The position numbers and the translations under genes are program-made. The notes under the pieces were generated by a model. The model was given only the letters and a program-made list of their open reading frames with translations. It did not search any database and was not told the origin of the DNA. A DNA stretch of 64,000 nucleotides from Odontocerum albicorne (taxonomy: Eukaryota; Arthropoda; Insecta; Trichoptera; Odontoceridae): assembly GCA_949825065.1 (NCBI GenBank), contig OX463849.1:37539852-37603851 (forward strand). Direction: 5' to 3'. Positions within the stretch are counted from its first letter, which is position 1; each line of letters opens with the position of its first letter. This document shows, in pieces, positions 52,917 to 64,000 of this stretch.

Positions 52917-53714
52917 CAGGGTGGTGCAAAATTAATTCCTCGATTTGGTTTGTTTGTGGTGTTACCCGTCTGTATTCGATGTTACTGAAACTACGTTTTT
53001 TTCCAGACTCTGTTTTTCAATTTGTGACATTCAAGTCTTGAATCATTTGTCAACAATTTTCACCAGTTGTTTGTCCATTTTCATTTTTGAAATTAAATAA
53101 TATTCAATGACACTTTATGCATGAATAGCGCACAATACAAAGATTGTAACTTTTCGTGGATGTTATCATGTTTCATGAATAATTTGTGGGTTTTCACTTT
53201 CCCAAACTCGAGTTTGTTTATTGACGTAGCCACTGAGGGGAAAATATGCCTTGTCACACTCATTGTAAAATTTTCAATTTTTCTTGCAAGATTTAGAATG
53301 GTTTTATTGTACTTCGAATGCTTATTGTGGTATCTGGGCAATAACTGAACTTTCTACGGAAAAAGGTACAAATCTTTTTTTTTTCAAAATTCGTCGAAGG
53401 TCGTTTATTTCTTCAGAATCGGTTAGAAGAGTCTGAACTTGTTCCACACTGTTCAAATCGATTAGCTAAAGCACGAATTGTTTTCTTGTCAGGCATTGGT
53501 TGATTACAATGTCTTGTTCAATATTCTCGTTTAGTTACCACAACTGATATTTTTTTACAAAAAATGTCTCAATTTTTACACGTTGTTTTGGCGCATATCG
53601 ATTCATGGTTAATTTTACACTATTCTACTTTATAACAGAAAAAAGAAGCCAATGTCAAAATATAAAAAAATACGTCTTTTTCTGACAAGTTAGGTAATTT
53701 TTACTTCACCGTAA
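52917..53714 (-). mobile_element. Possible Tc1/mariner-superfamily element remnant (DUF4817-type HTH)
   Basis: The left end after TA is CAGGGTGGTGCAAAATTAAT. The inverted right end TTACGGTGAAGTAAAAATTA is similar over about 12 positions. The minus strand at 53610-53390 reads MNRYAPKQRVKIETFFVKKY, a typical start of the DUF4817-type transposase helix-turn-helix, followed by stops. No catalytic core is visible. Confidence 0.45.
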
Positions 53715-53754
53715 TACATGTGTGTTTTCCTTACTCGTACATATACAAATCACG

Positions 53755-53995
53755 CTTTTTCTCTGTCGGGATAGGCAGAGGACTTAGCGCCAGACTTCTT
53801 ATCGCCATATACTTCTTTCGCTTCCTCTACATCCACATATCTTATATAACTCATAAGATTTGTTTTACTTTTTACATTTTCATTCCTACAAAATATCATT
53901 TACTTGATCCAACCATACTTTCCTTATTCCCTCTGTTACACTCACATTTGCATTGTATATATATTTTTTTTTTTAGTATTTCCTTATTCATTCAT
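53755..53995 (-). repeat. LINE 3' tail, minus strand
   Basis: TCTGTCGGGATAGGCAGAGG, then CTTCTTTCGCTTCCTCTAC and CAACCATACTTTCCTTATTC, matches the minus-strand tails at 36450-36640 and 50998-51260. Confidence 0.6.
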
Positions 53996-53999
53996 TTTA

Positions 54000-55060
54000 T
54001 ATGCCTAAACCATCTCACAGCTCTAATTTAAACATTTTATATGTATAATTAAAATATCCATCAAATAAAACCAATAAATAAAACTAGTATACAAATAGCC
54101 TACCAAATCAAGGGTGAATTCGATACATTTAAATTATTTATGCGTAAATCCAGTGATGGCGTGTGAATAGTTAAGCAATGTTAGTAGTCATTATGTTAGA
54201 AGTTAAGCTCAAATAGATTAAATTGCTACTATTTCTGATACATTTACATCAAAATTGTTGTCAGTTATATTGTCCTTAACGTGGGTATGAAATTATGTTT
54301 TTCATATAAAAAATAGATTTTTGTCATTATCAAGCAATAAACAAAGCAACACAATATAAATGTCGTTCTCGAAGACTAATTTTTGTTAATGTTTGCAAAA
54401 TCGAGGTATTTCACCATAATCGTAATATCGAAAAATTCTGAGGGTTTTTAATATTTTCAGAATGTTATTTTTTTAAATAATTGTATAATATATGTTCGTG
54501 TCATGTTTTTTTGACGTGTCACATTTTTTTGGAATATTTTAAAAATTTCGGAAAATTTGTACCAAATTTTACATTATCCTCTAAAATTATGGACGTTTAG
54601 GATTTTGTTATTTATGCTAATAGGCTGGTAAGAAATACAAATCAAGTGGATAAAAAAGACGTGCACTTTCGTACACTAATGGAAAAAATTTAGTTAGCCG
54701 TAGTCATTGGATTCGATGCTCCTATGAGTCCACCATGACCAATCAGTTTGCGTGTATTTCAGTTGTATAATGACGAGTTGCCCATGCCTATATCTGACCT
54801 AAATTACTAACGCCCCCAAAATTTGTTCTTCCGTGACTCATATCGTCATTCTTAAAAATGCATGATCCACAATTTCTTTTTCTAAGGGAGGACAAGCTGT
54901 GTAATTTCCTTTCGATTCCAATTGTTTTTAAGGAACACATTCGCGTGTCTCAGCCTAATATAATCACATTGGTACCGCATGTGTTTTGTTTCCCATCTCT
55001 TTTGAAGGAAAACTCATTTGAGGAATTATTTATTGACTGAATTTCGTTCGACTGTTTATG
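54000..55060. other. Intergenic DNA without recognisable features
   Basis: AT-rich DNA; open frames at 54858-55040 and (minus) 54950-55348 show no motif. Confidence 0.4.
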
Positions 55061-55067
55061 ATTGTTG

Positions 55068-55350
55068 GCGCCGTGGCCCAGTTGGCTAAGCACCCTTTCC
55101 TTTTTTAGTGTTTGGTGCTTTTTTACTGCTGTAAAGAAAAAAAATGCGATGTAAACAACAAAAAAATATGTATGATGAAGTAAAGGATTGTGCATTGTGG
55201 TGTGTTTTTGATGATTATGTGTGTGACATCGTGAGATAGACTTTTTGGCATCTCTGGAACGATTAAGAATGTGGGGTTTGATTCGCGTGATTGAGTCCCA
55301 TTGTTTATCTAGTTGATGAGTGTTTGCAACGGGATATTGTATATTCAAGA
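55068..55350 (+). repeat. tRNA-derived SINE-like repeat
   Basis: GGCGCCGTGGCCCAGTTGGC, then TAAGCACCC, is a good tRNA 5' half. The later GGGTTTGATTCGCGTGATTG may be its B-box, displaced by about 190 bp, so an insertion may split the head. Confidence 0.4.
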
Positions 55351-55504
55351 ATTGGAAAACACATAAACTTATTTTTCTATGTTATAATATCCTCAGGTAG
55401 ATAGTGTAAGATTCGTCGAGTTACTTATGGGGGATAAATAGCGCAGTAATATAATGTTTAAATTGCCTTATTAGTTACCCAAAATTATATCTTCAATAAG
55501 ATGA

Positions 55505-55790
55505 TCTCCTTTGCCTAGTTGTTAAAACGTTTGACTTTCACCTGAGGGTTTTAGGTTCGATTCCAGATGGGACCCGAAATATAAAAAGGGTCCCAATCTA
55601 GAAAAATGGTTTGCCTAGTAACAATAATCATACGCGCTAGACGTATGCAAGTGTAGTATCTTATTTACATGCGAGTTAGTATTACCAAAACGTGTGATGA
55701 CGAACCCCAAGTTCCTTGTTTACTGCAGTAGTTCTAAGCCCAAAGACTTGATTAATGGGATCTAAGATGTTGATTTTCAATATGTTCGAA
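55505..55790 (+). repeat. tRNA-derived SINE (family A)
   Basis: Head TTTGCCTAGTTGTTAAAACG with B-box TTTTAGGTTCGATTCC. The body includes GGTTTGCCTAGTAACAATAA, then ACGCGCTAGACGTATGCAAG, and ends TAAGCCCAAAGACTTGATTA. Confidence 0.7.
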
Positions 55791-55799
55791 TCACATGTT

Positions 55800-56900
55800 G
55801 GTTTAATTTGTGCAAAGAAATAACCAAAATAGTCGTTAAGTTTGATTATTGGTTAAATTGAAGATATATACACCTGCTGAGATATATACTGGCACTTCTC
55901 GAACTCGAAAAAGTTATTTCTGAATGCGAAAATATATAAAACGAACGCACAATAACCGATATTAAAGTGATAATTTCTAGGTGAAATGTTTTTCTATTCA
56001 AAATTGACATGAGTAATAAATTAACATGTAATTAAAACAGTATCAAATATTCTAAAACACCTTGTATTCAATGTTTATTTCAGAAACCTGTACTTTACTG
56101 GGAAATAGGTAATAGAAATGATGTCATTTGATTTTTTTACTTCTATTAAATGTAATCAAGCAAGTTCTTTGTACATTTTTGTATTGAAATAACAATTACT
56201 TCTCCTATTGATTGTAATTCAATATTGAATTTTGTTGAACTACATTATATAAATACCAAACAAATTTACTGTTTTTATTTGAATCATTGAACCTAGGAAG
56301 ATCGATTTTTCCAATAGTCACATGTTATTTTGATATTTGTTAAGATGCGAATTGAGACGGAGGAAGAATTTTCTATAATATAATATCGTTGGCTCAATAT
56401 TATAACTAGGTAACTCAAAATTCTCTATTCTGAGAAAATGGCGTTCTTAGTTTCGAGTACTTTTGTCTGGTAACTCCTCTTTAATTATGAGGTATCGCGC
56501 TAATATTTTTTATGAAACTAATAAAGGAGGTTTCAATAGATCGTAAGATGTAAGTCGTATGAACTTCTGATATCTACTTTAAACATTTTTATTTCCACGT
56601 TTACGACTTACCTAATTATGAAAATGCTAAATAGCTCAGTTTTGAAATAATATTTTAAGATACCTATTTATAGCATTGGAGAAAGCCACTTCGATGAGCA
56701 ATACATTGATGTAAATAACTCAAAACCGCCAAATTTCGAGTAACCTAGTTTAAGTATTGAGCCCACGATGTATGCTTTGTGAGATTTTAGGATCTCGCGG
56801 CAATTATGCGCACTATAACTTACTCGTAAAGCTGAATAAGGCCAAAAGGTCGAAGATTTCCGACAGAGTTTCTTTATTTTTGTGTCACTGAACCAATGGC
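55800..56900. other. Intergenic DNA without recognisable features
   Basis: AT-rich DNA with no repeat partner noticed in the window and no coding signal. Confidence 0.4.
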
Positions 56901-56904
56901 AATT

Positions 56905-57114
56905 TGCGTCTCCGAGTACCGAGTCGGTAAGACATTTCCATTCCTCGGTGATATTTCTGGACCGATTCCCGACGGTGAACTAAAAAAAGTCACAATCTGG
57001 TTAAGAGTTCGTCTATGACATTGTTATTATCACTCGTTGACATTATCACGATAGCATTACCAAAACGTTCGACGGTGGAACAACGACCTACGTACTTGCT
57101 TTAGTGATTCTATA
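56905..57114 (+). repeat. tRNA-derived SINE (family A)
   Basis: Head GAGTACCGAGTCGGTAAGAC with B-box ATATTTCTGGACCGATTCCC. The body has GTCACAATCTGGTTAAGAG and a TACCAAAACGTTCGACGGTG segment parallel to 55683-55705. It abuts the mariner-derived element at 57115. Confidence 0.6.
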
Positions 57115-57694
57115 ATGTCAAGACCGATTACACGAGCATTTTTGACACCTCATTCTGGTCGCGTTCAATCGAGGGAATAAAGCTGCCAAAGCTGCTCGCG
57201 ATATTTATGAAGTGTACGGTGAAGATGCTATGAATAAAAGGACAGCTCGTTGATGGTTTTTGCGTTTCAATGACGAAAATTTCGACCTGAAAGACATGGA
57301 GCGTTCCGGACGACCAGTGGACTTCGATGAGGGCCGCTTAAACCATATTATTCATGAAGATCCCCTTCAAGCCACCGTCGAATTGGCTGAGCAGATGAAT
57401 TGTAGTCACATGACTGTATACCACCATCTTAAATCAACGGGAAAAGTCCAGAAGTTCCCTCGATTGAACGCGAACAGAATGAGGTGTCGAAAATGCTCCC
57501 TTTCGTCTACTTGACATTCCATTTTGAAGGCTTGCAATAAAATAAAATAATATATGTAATGTAAAAGCAAACACAATATGTTGTAGAGCAGAAAATTTTC
57601 TTTCAAATGACGTATAACCTGTACCATTTTGTTTTACTTTTGGTGCTCATTTTAAAATTGGAATAAAACGGACACTACTTATGTTAACACCCAA
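57115..57694 (+). mobile_element. mariner-derived foldback element, 5'-truncated copy
   Basis: The same family as 36915-38040. It encodes KAAKAARDIYEVYGEDA, DMERSGRPVDFDEGRLNHII and TVELAEQMNCSHMTVYHHLK, then jumps at 57455 into the inverted copy of the element's 5' end (240 bp, to 57694, followed by TA). The catalytic domain is absent. Confidence 0.85.
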
Positions 57695-57769
57695 TATTTA
57701 ACTCGAGAATACATCAAGCGGCCCTTGAGGTGACTCAATGTCAGTAAAGAAGAAATGTATTGCATTGTA

Positions 57770-57965
57770 TTGCACTTTCATTGTATACTGTAGCACCTAG
57801 CGGGTTTATTGTCAATGTGGCAATATCTTCCAACCAACTAGAAAGATGTTAAAGAGACCTTAAGTGAAAACCAGACTAGAATTTTTAAAAATCTGAGTTC
57901 CAGTGGGGTTTGCACTCGCAACCAGGGAAACAGGCGCGTCTTACCAACTAGGCCACAGAGGTTGT
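57770..57965 (-). repeat. tRNA-derived SINE (family B), minus strand
   Basis: The best preserved copy. Its minus-strand head is CTCTGTGGCCTAGTTGGTAA, and the body complement reads AAAGAGACCTTAAGTGAAAA and CTAGCGGGTTTATTGTCAAT. Confidence 0.8.
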
Positions 57966-57969
57966 CGGA

Positions 57970-58980
57970 GGAAGGATGAGTTAACATCAACATTATCGAC
58001 AAAATGATTTAGGAGATTTTCTTTTGTCCGAGATGAGGGGGAGATATATGTTATATAAAAAAAAACTGTTTATATTGCTTTGTCAAAGGAATTAATCCTA
58101 TGGAGGTCTCATTATAACGACATGCATATACTCGTATACTAATGGGGTTCAATATTCGAAAATCAATATTTTATCAAATCTCTTGATGACGATTGCCTTG
58201 TTAATTTTACGATATTTATTCATAGTAATGTTTAATCCTCAGCGAGTATTATTACACCTGTTTTCAAAATTATTACGAGTATAATGATCAATAAAATTGC
58301 TTGATTGCAATGTAGATTCGACACATTTTCGATGACATTTGAATATGTCCTCAAATATTTTCCAGTCTTCTGTAAAAACCGGTCGAACATCAAATATTCG
58401 TCGCATTGTGAAATATGTACATAAGCGTATGCATAATTCCAGAGACGTAATTGAAATAAAATAAAAAAAACACCGTTACTAGCTTAAAATATTTATATTT
58501 TCATGGGAATTTCATTTTGCATGAAGACCACACCCTAATCTAAAAGTTAACAAAGAAAGAAGGCTAAAAAATCATACAAATTTAAGGCATGACTTAATTT
58601 TAATAATTGTGTTAAATTTTTAAGCATGGTTTACTTTTATATATATTAAGGCTTGGTTTAAATTAAGGCGTTGTAGGATGTTCACTGTCACGGGATGCTC
58701 TTCGGGTGTGACCAAAGTAAATTATTTCATTATATCATGAAATAAAATTAATTTACATAATGTACTTTTATTTAATAACCACAAATGTTTTAAATTTTGC
58801 TACTTAACCGTGCAATAACGTTAACTGTAAAACTTCATTTTTTGAAGATTTCATTTTTTGTATTGATATGTTAGCAGTTAAACACAAATATGAAATATAG
58901 GTTAAATCGTTTCAATTTACGATACGCTTTCTCAGTGAGATTTGTTGTCCGTTAACTAATCCGTAACATGAACTTAAAAT
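57970..58980. other. Intergenic DNA without recognisable features
   Basis: AT-rich DNA. Two TACGAGTA-type octamers (58129 and 58274) are the only notable signals. Confidence 0.4.
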
Positions 58981-58984
58981 ATAA

Positions 58985-59140
58985 CAATAAATATCGATTC
59001 AATAAGGTTTGCCGTTGCTGGTCCTGTGATGTGGAATGGTCTGCCTCTAACTTTGAAAGATAGGGTGGCGTGTGCAGCTTAAGGAAGTACTTAAAGGCAA
59101 CCTTTTTTGAGAAGTATTATAAACATTTATGATTATATAT
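58985..59140 (+). pseudogene. LINE C-terminal fragment
   Basis: The plus strand encodes FAVAGPVMWNGLPLTLKDRV, then KATFFEKYYKH after a stop. It is the same C-terminal domain as at 43490-43755 but closer to the consensus. Confidence 0.7.
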
Positions 59141-59769
59141 GAACACTACATATATTCACTACACCTAAAGTCGAATTATCACATATCGGATAATCTGCAA
59201 TGGTTTTTTTTGTAGATCGTCTTCCCTTGATAATTGCAAATTAAATCTGCATTTTTTTTACAAAATATATTTTCTTAAATATATGTGTGCATATGCAGGG
59301 AGTACCTAATTTAATGGCCGTAGCCACCAAATTCCTATGCTTACACTCTCATAGAGTCCACTTTTATAGAGTTAAAAAGTTAACGATCGCACCGAATGTT
59401 ACTTACTTTGTGTATTCAATACCTCAAGAAAAATCAAGTTTAAAACATCATCAAATTGTGTGACAGTAAATGTATTTTCATTTGATTAGTAAAAAAGTTG
59501 AAAACAAATGGTTATTGAAAAAAATGAGCCACCTTATTTAATATCGATAGCACCTACCTTCAAATTACCGACTTGTTTTACTCGATAGCGTGTATTTTAA
59601 GATTGGAATACTCACGTTACGCAGTAGCTTCTGCATATACGAGTATGTTTTGTTTCATTTTCATTTCGCGGTCACAGTATGTTTTGTTTAATTTTCGGGG
59701 TTACGGCATTAGGTATATTATATATTACATAGATGATCCCGATAGCACCAGAAAAAATGAATAAATAAG

Positions 59770-59890
59770 GGGTTTATTCTGGTAAAGAGTTCTGGTAAGA
59801 GTTCATCTTGTAGCAATATTCACACGCGTTGGACGTGTGCGTGTGCTATTGCCTTTTCACGTGCAATAATTTCGCAAACACGAGAGATTA
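59770..59890 (+). repeat. SINE family A body fragment
   Basis: TTCTGGTAAGAGTTCATCTT, then GTAGCAATATTCACACGCGT and TGGACGTGTGCGTG parallels the family-A body near 55600-55660. Confidence 0.5.
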
Positions 59891-59894
59891 TGGA

Positions 59895-61300
59895 CAATGA
59901 ATTCCATTCCAAACATTATGGATCGATAAACTGGGCCCAATAGTGTACATGTCTCCCGGCCATAATCTTCAATATGTCTGTATCGTACGAAGGAATGAAA
60001 TTGATAAAGGGGTGAAGTTCTGCTTTACCACAAGAATACCACATTCGTGCAGTGCACGCATTACTTGAATGAATGTGACGGGGCCTCATTTCATGTTGAT
60101 AGTATTCAAAACTGAATATTTTATATTCTTGAAAAATAATGAAGTGACTAAACAATACAGTGATTAATAAAAAATAACTGTTATCTTTATTTCAAACCAA
60201 ACCGCAAAATCACAAAGTGGAACCAAGTACAGTTACCATGTAAAGGACGACAGCCGTGAGTCGTGATCATAACAAAATCATAAGTAAAACTTTATTGAGA
60301 ATTGTATGAAAACGAAAGGAGCATATAGAATATACAAATAGTTTTGGATTTAGTCGGTAGATGTCACCAATTTCGATTTAATTCACAAAAAATAGAATAA
60401 AGCAAGAATTGCAAACTTTTAAAAATTGTACCACCTAATGAAAGAACGAAACAGTATTGTGTCACCAGTAACCCTACCCACCCCCTGGGCATTTAAAAAC
60501 AAATTTTTATAAATGTACAAATACCTATCCTCTTTACTCATCATGTAATTAATATACTTTACGATTTGAGTTGAAAAAGACCTGTGAACACAACAAAAAT
60601 TAATTCAAATATAAAAATAAAATAATACCTCCTGTATGCGCAATTCGAATTATTTCCGTGATTTAATAATAAAATCTAAAGGAACTTTACATACTCATAT
60701 GCACTAATCAAATGATTCTGTTTTGTTTTCCATATTTTTCTACAAATGAATTTTCTCCCTAAGTCACTAAACCATTCTTAACTGAGTAACCCCAGGTTAC
60801 CTTGATAAATATCACGAGTGTAATCCGGCCTTAACATGTTGTAAATCCGAGTATGTCGACGTCTCGAGGAGCTTCAGTGTTTTATGCTTGCTTGCTCGCG
60901 TACCTACAGTGTGGAGCTCGCGTACCACTAGTGGTACGCGTACCATAGTTTGGGGACTATTAGGATAGAGCTATGCAATCTACGGCTATATATAATTTTT
61001 AATACAGAACTAATGTGGAATTATTACATCGGTTGAAAATATATAACAGAATAAGGAATTAAGTAATTAGGGATGTATGTGAACATAATACTGATGTGCT
61101 CAGCCAGCAAATGCTGAAATGAGTTGCCTAACTATTTCAATGTTGTTTCAACTGTTTCATTTCCCATTTGTCATTTTATAAAATTTGGACTCTTTTGAGA
61201 CATTTCTTTTTTTCGTTCTTGCTGACAGTTAACCTGAGGTGATATATGTAGGTTTACTTTTTATTTTGTTTTCTGCCATACGTTTTTGTTTTTTTATTTA
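59895..61300. other. Intergenic DNA without recognisable features
   Basis: No gene or repeat recognised. CACTAGTGGTACGCGTACCA near 60928 is a small local palindromic motif. Confidence 0.4.
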
Positions 61301-61309
61301 TTCTTTAAT

Positions 61310-61660
61310 CTAGATATCCGGGGGTGTGGGATGGAAGACCCCCGATGCCCTTGCGGTCGGGCTCGCCCTACATTGGTGGGGTGTATCTCGGCCGGAGGAA
61401 TATTTGTGGGATGAGCCCGGACCTTTTAATGTCTTCTCTCTTGAATGTATTTTTTTTTTTCATCTATTTATTTTCTGTGTTTTTTTAATCTTCTTGTTCT
61501 ACGTGTCCAAAGGTGTGGGCTGAAAAACATCTGGTATCCCCGTGGCTGGGCTCACTTTATATTGGTGGAATGTATCTTGGCCGGGGGGATGTTATTAGAT
61601 GAGCCCATACCTTTTGATAGCTTCTGTTTTTTAATGTATTCTCTTTTTAATGTGTTCTTG
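61310..61660 (+). repeat. Retroelement tail D, two copies in tandem
   Basis: GGTGTGGGATGGAAGACCCC, then GGTCGGGCTCGCCCTACATT and GGTGGGGTGTATCTCGGCCG, recurs about 190 bp later in diverged form (GGTGTGGGCTGAAAAACATC, then GGCTGGGCTCACTTTATATT). Confidence 0.75.
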
Positions 61661-61739
61661 AAATTTAAGGAGCTAGTCCTTAAGCGAAGAGATGATGAGG
61701 ATGATTTATTGATAAATAATAAAACACGTTAGATCACAA

Positions 61740-62150
61740 TGCGGAAAGAGAGTGCAATTTTATTAGTAACGTAGGTATTTATATCTTTTTAGAATGTGCG
61801 CGGGAATGCGCTCGCGATATGCCTACGTCTCGTTTCTGCGAATGCAAAAACGATTAATTGTTGTATAGTATGTAGGTATCATTCAAATACGGAACTGGCG
61901 AGACAAGCGTGGTGCGTTCTCTCTCTAGTATGGAATGCGGTCCGCTCGGCTATGGGTTGAATGGCCGGCGTGTGGATTTCGGACTTGTTTATTTAGATTT
62001 GTCGAGGAATGCGAAGGTCATTTCATCGGTCATTGACCGTATGTATGAACGCCCACAGTGTTCCGAGTGTGTGACCGCCACAAAATGTTTCTAAATGTAT
62101 TATGTACATACTATGTTTCTATCAATAAACCTGTATTTATTTTTTTATTA
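61740..62150 (+). repeat. GC-richer retroelement segment ending in tail D poly(A) signal
   Basis: The segment ends TATGTTTCTATCAATAAACC, shared with family D. Upstream it is CpG-rich (GCGGTCCGCTCGGCTATGGG). The frame 61909-62094 has no named motif. It could be an LTR or an untranslated leader of the same element. Confidence 0.45.
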
Positions 62151-62159
62151 TTTAAGTAA

Positions 62160-62480
62160 GATGAAGAAGAGCATTCTGAGATAGTTTGGCCACGTGGAAT
62201 GAGTGAATGAAAAAATACTAACTAAACAAATATACAGAACAAATGTGAATGAACGGCGTGTGAGACGAAAACTAAAGAAATTATGATCGGATCAAATGAA
62301 TGATATTTTGAAAGAAGAATAACTAAGAAGTTTAAGAAATCTTAGGAGATGTTTGCGAAGGTGTATGGTTGGGAAAAATGTGAAATATATGTGGCAAGAT
62401 AGGAATGTCTGGTGCTCTGTCCACTTTGCATACCTCAGCAGGGAAACAGCGTAGGGGGTATGTACGAGTATGTCGGAATA
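62160..62480 (+). repeat. LINE C-terminal remnant and 3' tail
   Basis: It starts AGCATTCTGAGATAGTTTGG, then CCACGTGGAATGAGTGAATG (a mutated LRWFGHVER coding block) and ends with the CTGGTGCTCTGTCCACTTTG tail. That tail carries TACGAGTA at 62463-62470. Confidence 0.7.
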
Positions 62481-62574
62481 TGAAATGTTTATGAGGTTGT
62501 TCCGAGTATCTATCATATTTTTTAAATATGTTTGCTTTTTATTTGTTTATTTTTTTCTTTTGTGAATATGGTTA

Positions 62575-62640
62575 TACATGATGCATATAGCGGGCTTATT
62601 GCTATACAGAAATTTCTTCTAACTAACCAGTTCATCTTGG
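62575..62640 (-). repeat. SINE family B tail fragment
   Basis: GCATATAGCGGGCTTATTGC, then TTTCTTCTAACTAACCAG is the distal part of family B. Confidence 0.5.
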
Positions 62641-62644
62641 ACAA

Positions 62645-63780
62645 TTGAATTGTTTTAATCCATGGCAAATTAAAAAAAATATATATTAGTTTAAATTTAA
62701 TAGAAAAAAAATCAACAAACGACTAATATCTATCAATAATGGCAAAAGTAGAGGAAAGAAATTCGTTCAAGCGTAAGGGAGGGAGTCAAAGTAAAATAAG
62801 GATCAAATATATACTGAGGGATGTAATATTTCTCCATTCTCTATTAAATGTAAATTTACGTCGTCATACGGGAAAAAGTGACCAACTAACAAAATGCAAA
62901 ATGTTCACAAAAATAATCACAAGTGTTAATACATTTATTTAAAAAAAATTGAAAACAAAAGTGTAAAAACGGTTAAATTTTTGTGTGTATAGAAATGTTC
63001 ATTGCTTTCAAAAAAAAGAAATAATATTTTTGAAAATTTTCATACAATTTTGCTTGTAAAAAATAAACATGAATGCAGATAGTCATTTTAAACAAGTCAA
63101 GATATTCTTCCAAGTTCTTGCTGGGTTATTTCTTCCAGGCCACCATTATGTTAGTAAGGTGTCAGATAGTCATTAATCACGTTTTCGCGAAAAATGCACT
63201 TGGTCACTTTCTCTTGTATGACGACGATATAAGGATGGCGCACATTTATTTAATATTGGAAGTTAGTTCCACAGTCACGTCAATTGAGCCACACATAAAG
63301 ATGTGCTAAATGTTGGATATTTTCACGAAGACCTGAAAGAGAATTAGGATTGTTAAGCACTTGAAATAATTTCTATAGAATGTGAAAATTCCTTCGCTGC
63401 CTGATTTTAAGTCATTGAAGTCTGTTCCAAAACTCTGCTGGAGATGTTGTGAAACAGGAGTTAAATGCATTAACATCCATAGATGATACGACATTAGGTT
63501 GAATTTAACCCAAGTCCATTGATCGTTGTATTTTCTATGAGTTTGTTGAGGGAATCTGACTCAGAGAAGTCAGGTAATTTAGACATTTTTGGTTGCACCT
63601 GTTCCTCAGAACTCGATACAGTTTCTAGTGTCAATCGCTTGCCAAAATAAGATCGCAATATTTTTCTTTTATATGAATAATTTTCTACGTTACCAAAATG
63701 TATTAAAACACCTCGTGATTGTGATTCATGGAGCTGTGACGTAATTATAGTGTACCGTTCGTAGTGAGAAAGTTTTATTT
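62645..63780. other. Intergenic DNA without recognisable features
   Basis: Open frames at 62739-62942 and 63073-63309 have no family motif and no splice context that I could use. Confidence 0.4.
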
Positions 63781-63786
63781 ATAATA

Positions 63787-64000
63787 TATCAATCAACAAT
63801 TCCCGGGACTAACCAACAGATGGCGCCTCTAAGGATGCGCCTCTAGGCGCAACGGATGGCGCCTCTAGGTCGACAGTATGCGTCAATCCCTGGAATTATG
63901 CGGGGCGCCAGGTGGGTCAGGATGGTGGGAGGCTTAGTGGGGTTGCCATGTAACTTATCAATCAACAATTCCCGGGACTAACCAACAGAGGCCGCCTCTA
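63787..64000 (+). repeat. GC-rich direct repeat, 169-bp period, cut by window end
   Basis: TATCAATCAACAATTCCCGG, then GACTAACCAACAGA, occurs at 63787 and again at 63956. The unit contains TGGCGCCTCTA motifs at 63822, 63839 and 63856. Composition changes sharply from the AT-rich DNA to the left. It may be the start of a satellite or of a terminal-repeat element. Confidence 0.8.

Noticed and set aside
63787..64000. CRISPR-like array
   Set aside because: The repeat spacing is 169 bp with GC-rich related internal sequence in a eukaryotic context.

Overview
The window is nuclear DNA of an arthropod, most likely an insect. It is AT-rich, has canonical GT-AG introns, and is dominated by mariner, hAT, LINE, tRNA-derived SINE and Penelope-like sequences. 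I cannot place it to order. All calls come from reading the sequence; no database was searched.

Only three host genes can be supported. A RASSF8-type N-terminal Ras-association gene runs on the minus strand from its start codon at 16570 to at least 666. Ten coding exons join in phase, and the 3' end lies beyond base 1. PSMG2 (proteasome assembly chaperone 2) is a single-exon minus-strand gene at 21051-21770. PEX3 (peroxisome biogenesis) is a plus-strand gene at 23444-24559. PSMG2 and PEX3 are head to head, with about 1.7 kb between start codons. The three proteins belong to unrelated pathways.

The introns of RASSF8 hold a broken mariner (6818-8091), two copies of a mauritiana-like mariner, a Penelope-like RT scrap, a degraded LINE RT and a perfect 102-bp-arm palindrome. 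From 24.6 kb to the right end there is no convincing host gene. That half contains a mariner with an intact 339-aa transposase (26623-27890), a nest of transposons (30678-34292), two mariner-derived foldback elements, and a degraded LINE. In that LINE a 31-codon segment has been amplified into a 19-copy, 93-bp array (40929-42697). Many SINE and LINE tails fill the rest.

The most notable signals are: (1) an over-represented octamer, TACGAGTA, which in repeat-copy comparisons behaves as a CGAGTA insertion at a TA and may be a transposon excision footprint; (2) a head-to-tail chain of four hAT-type elements separated by the same 8-bp target duplication GTCTAGAG; (3) the LINE-derived 93-bp array; (4) paired inverted CTGANGATG...GAAAC motifs resembling Penelope-like terminal repeats.
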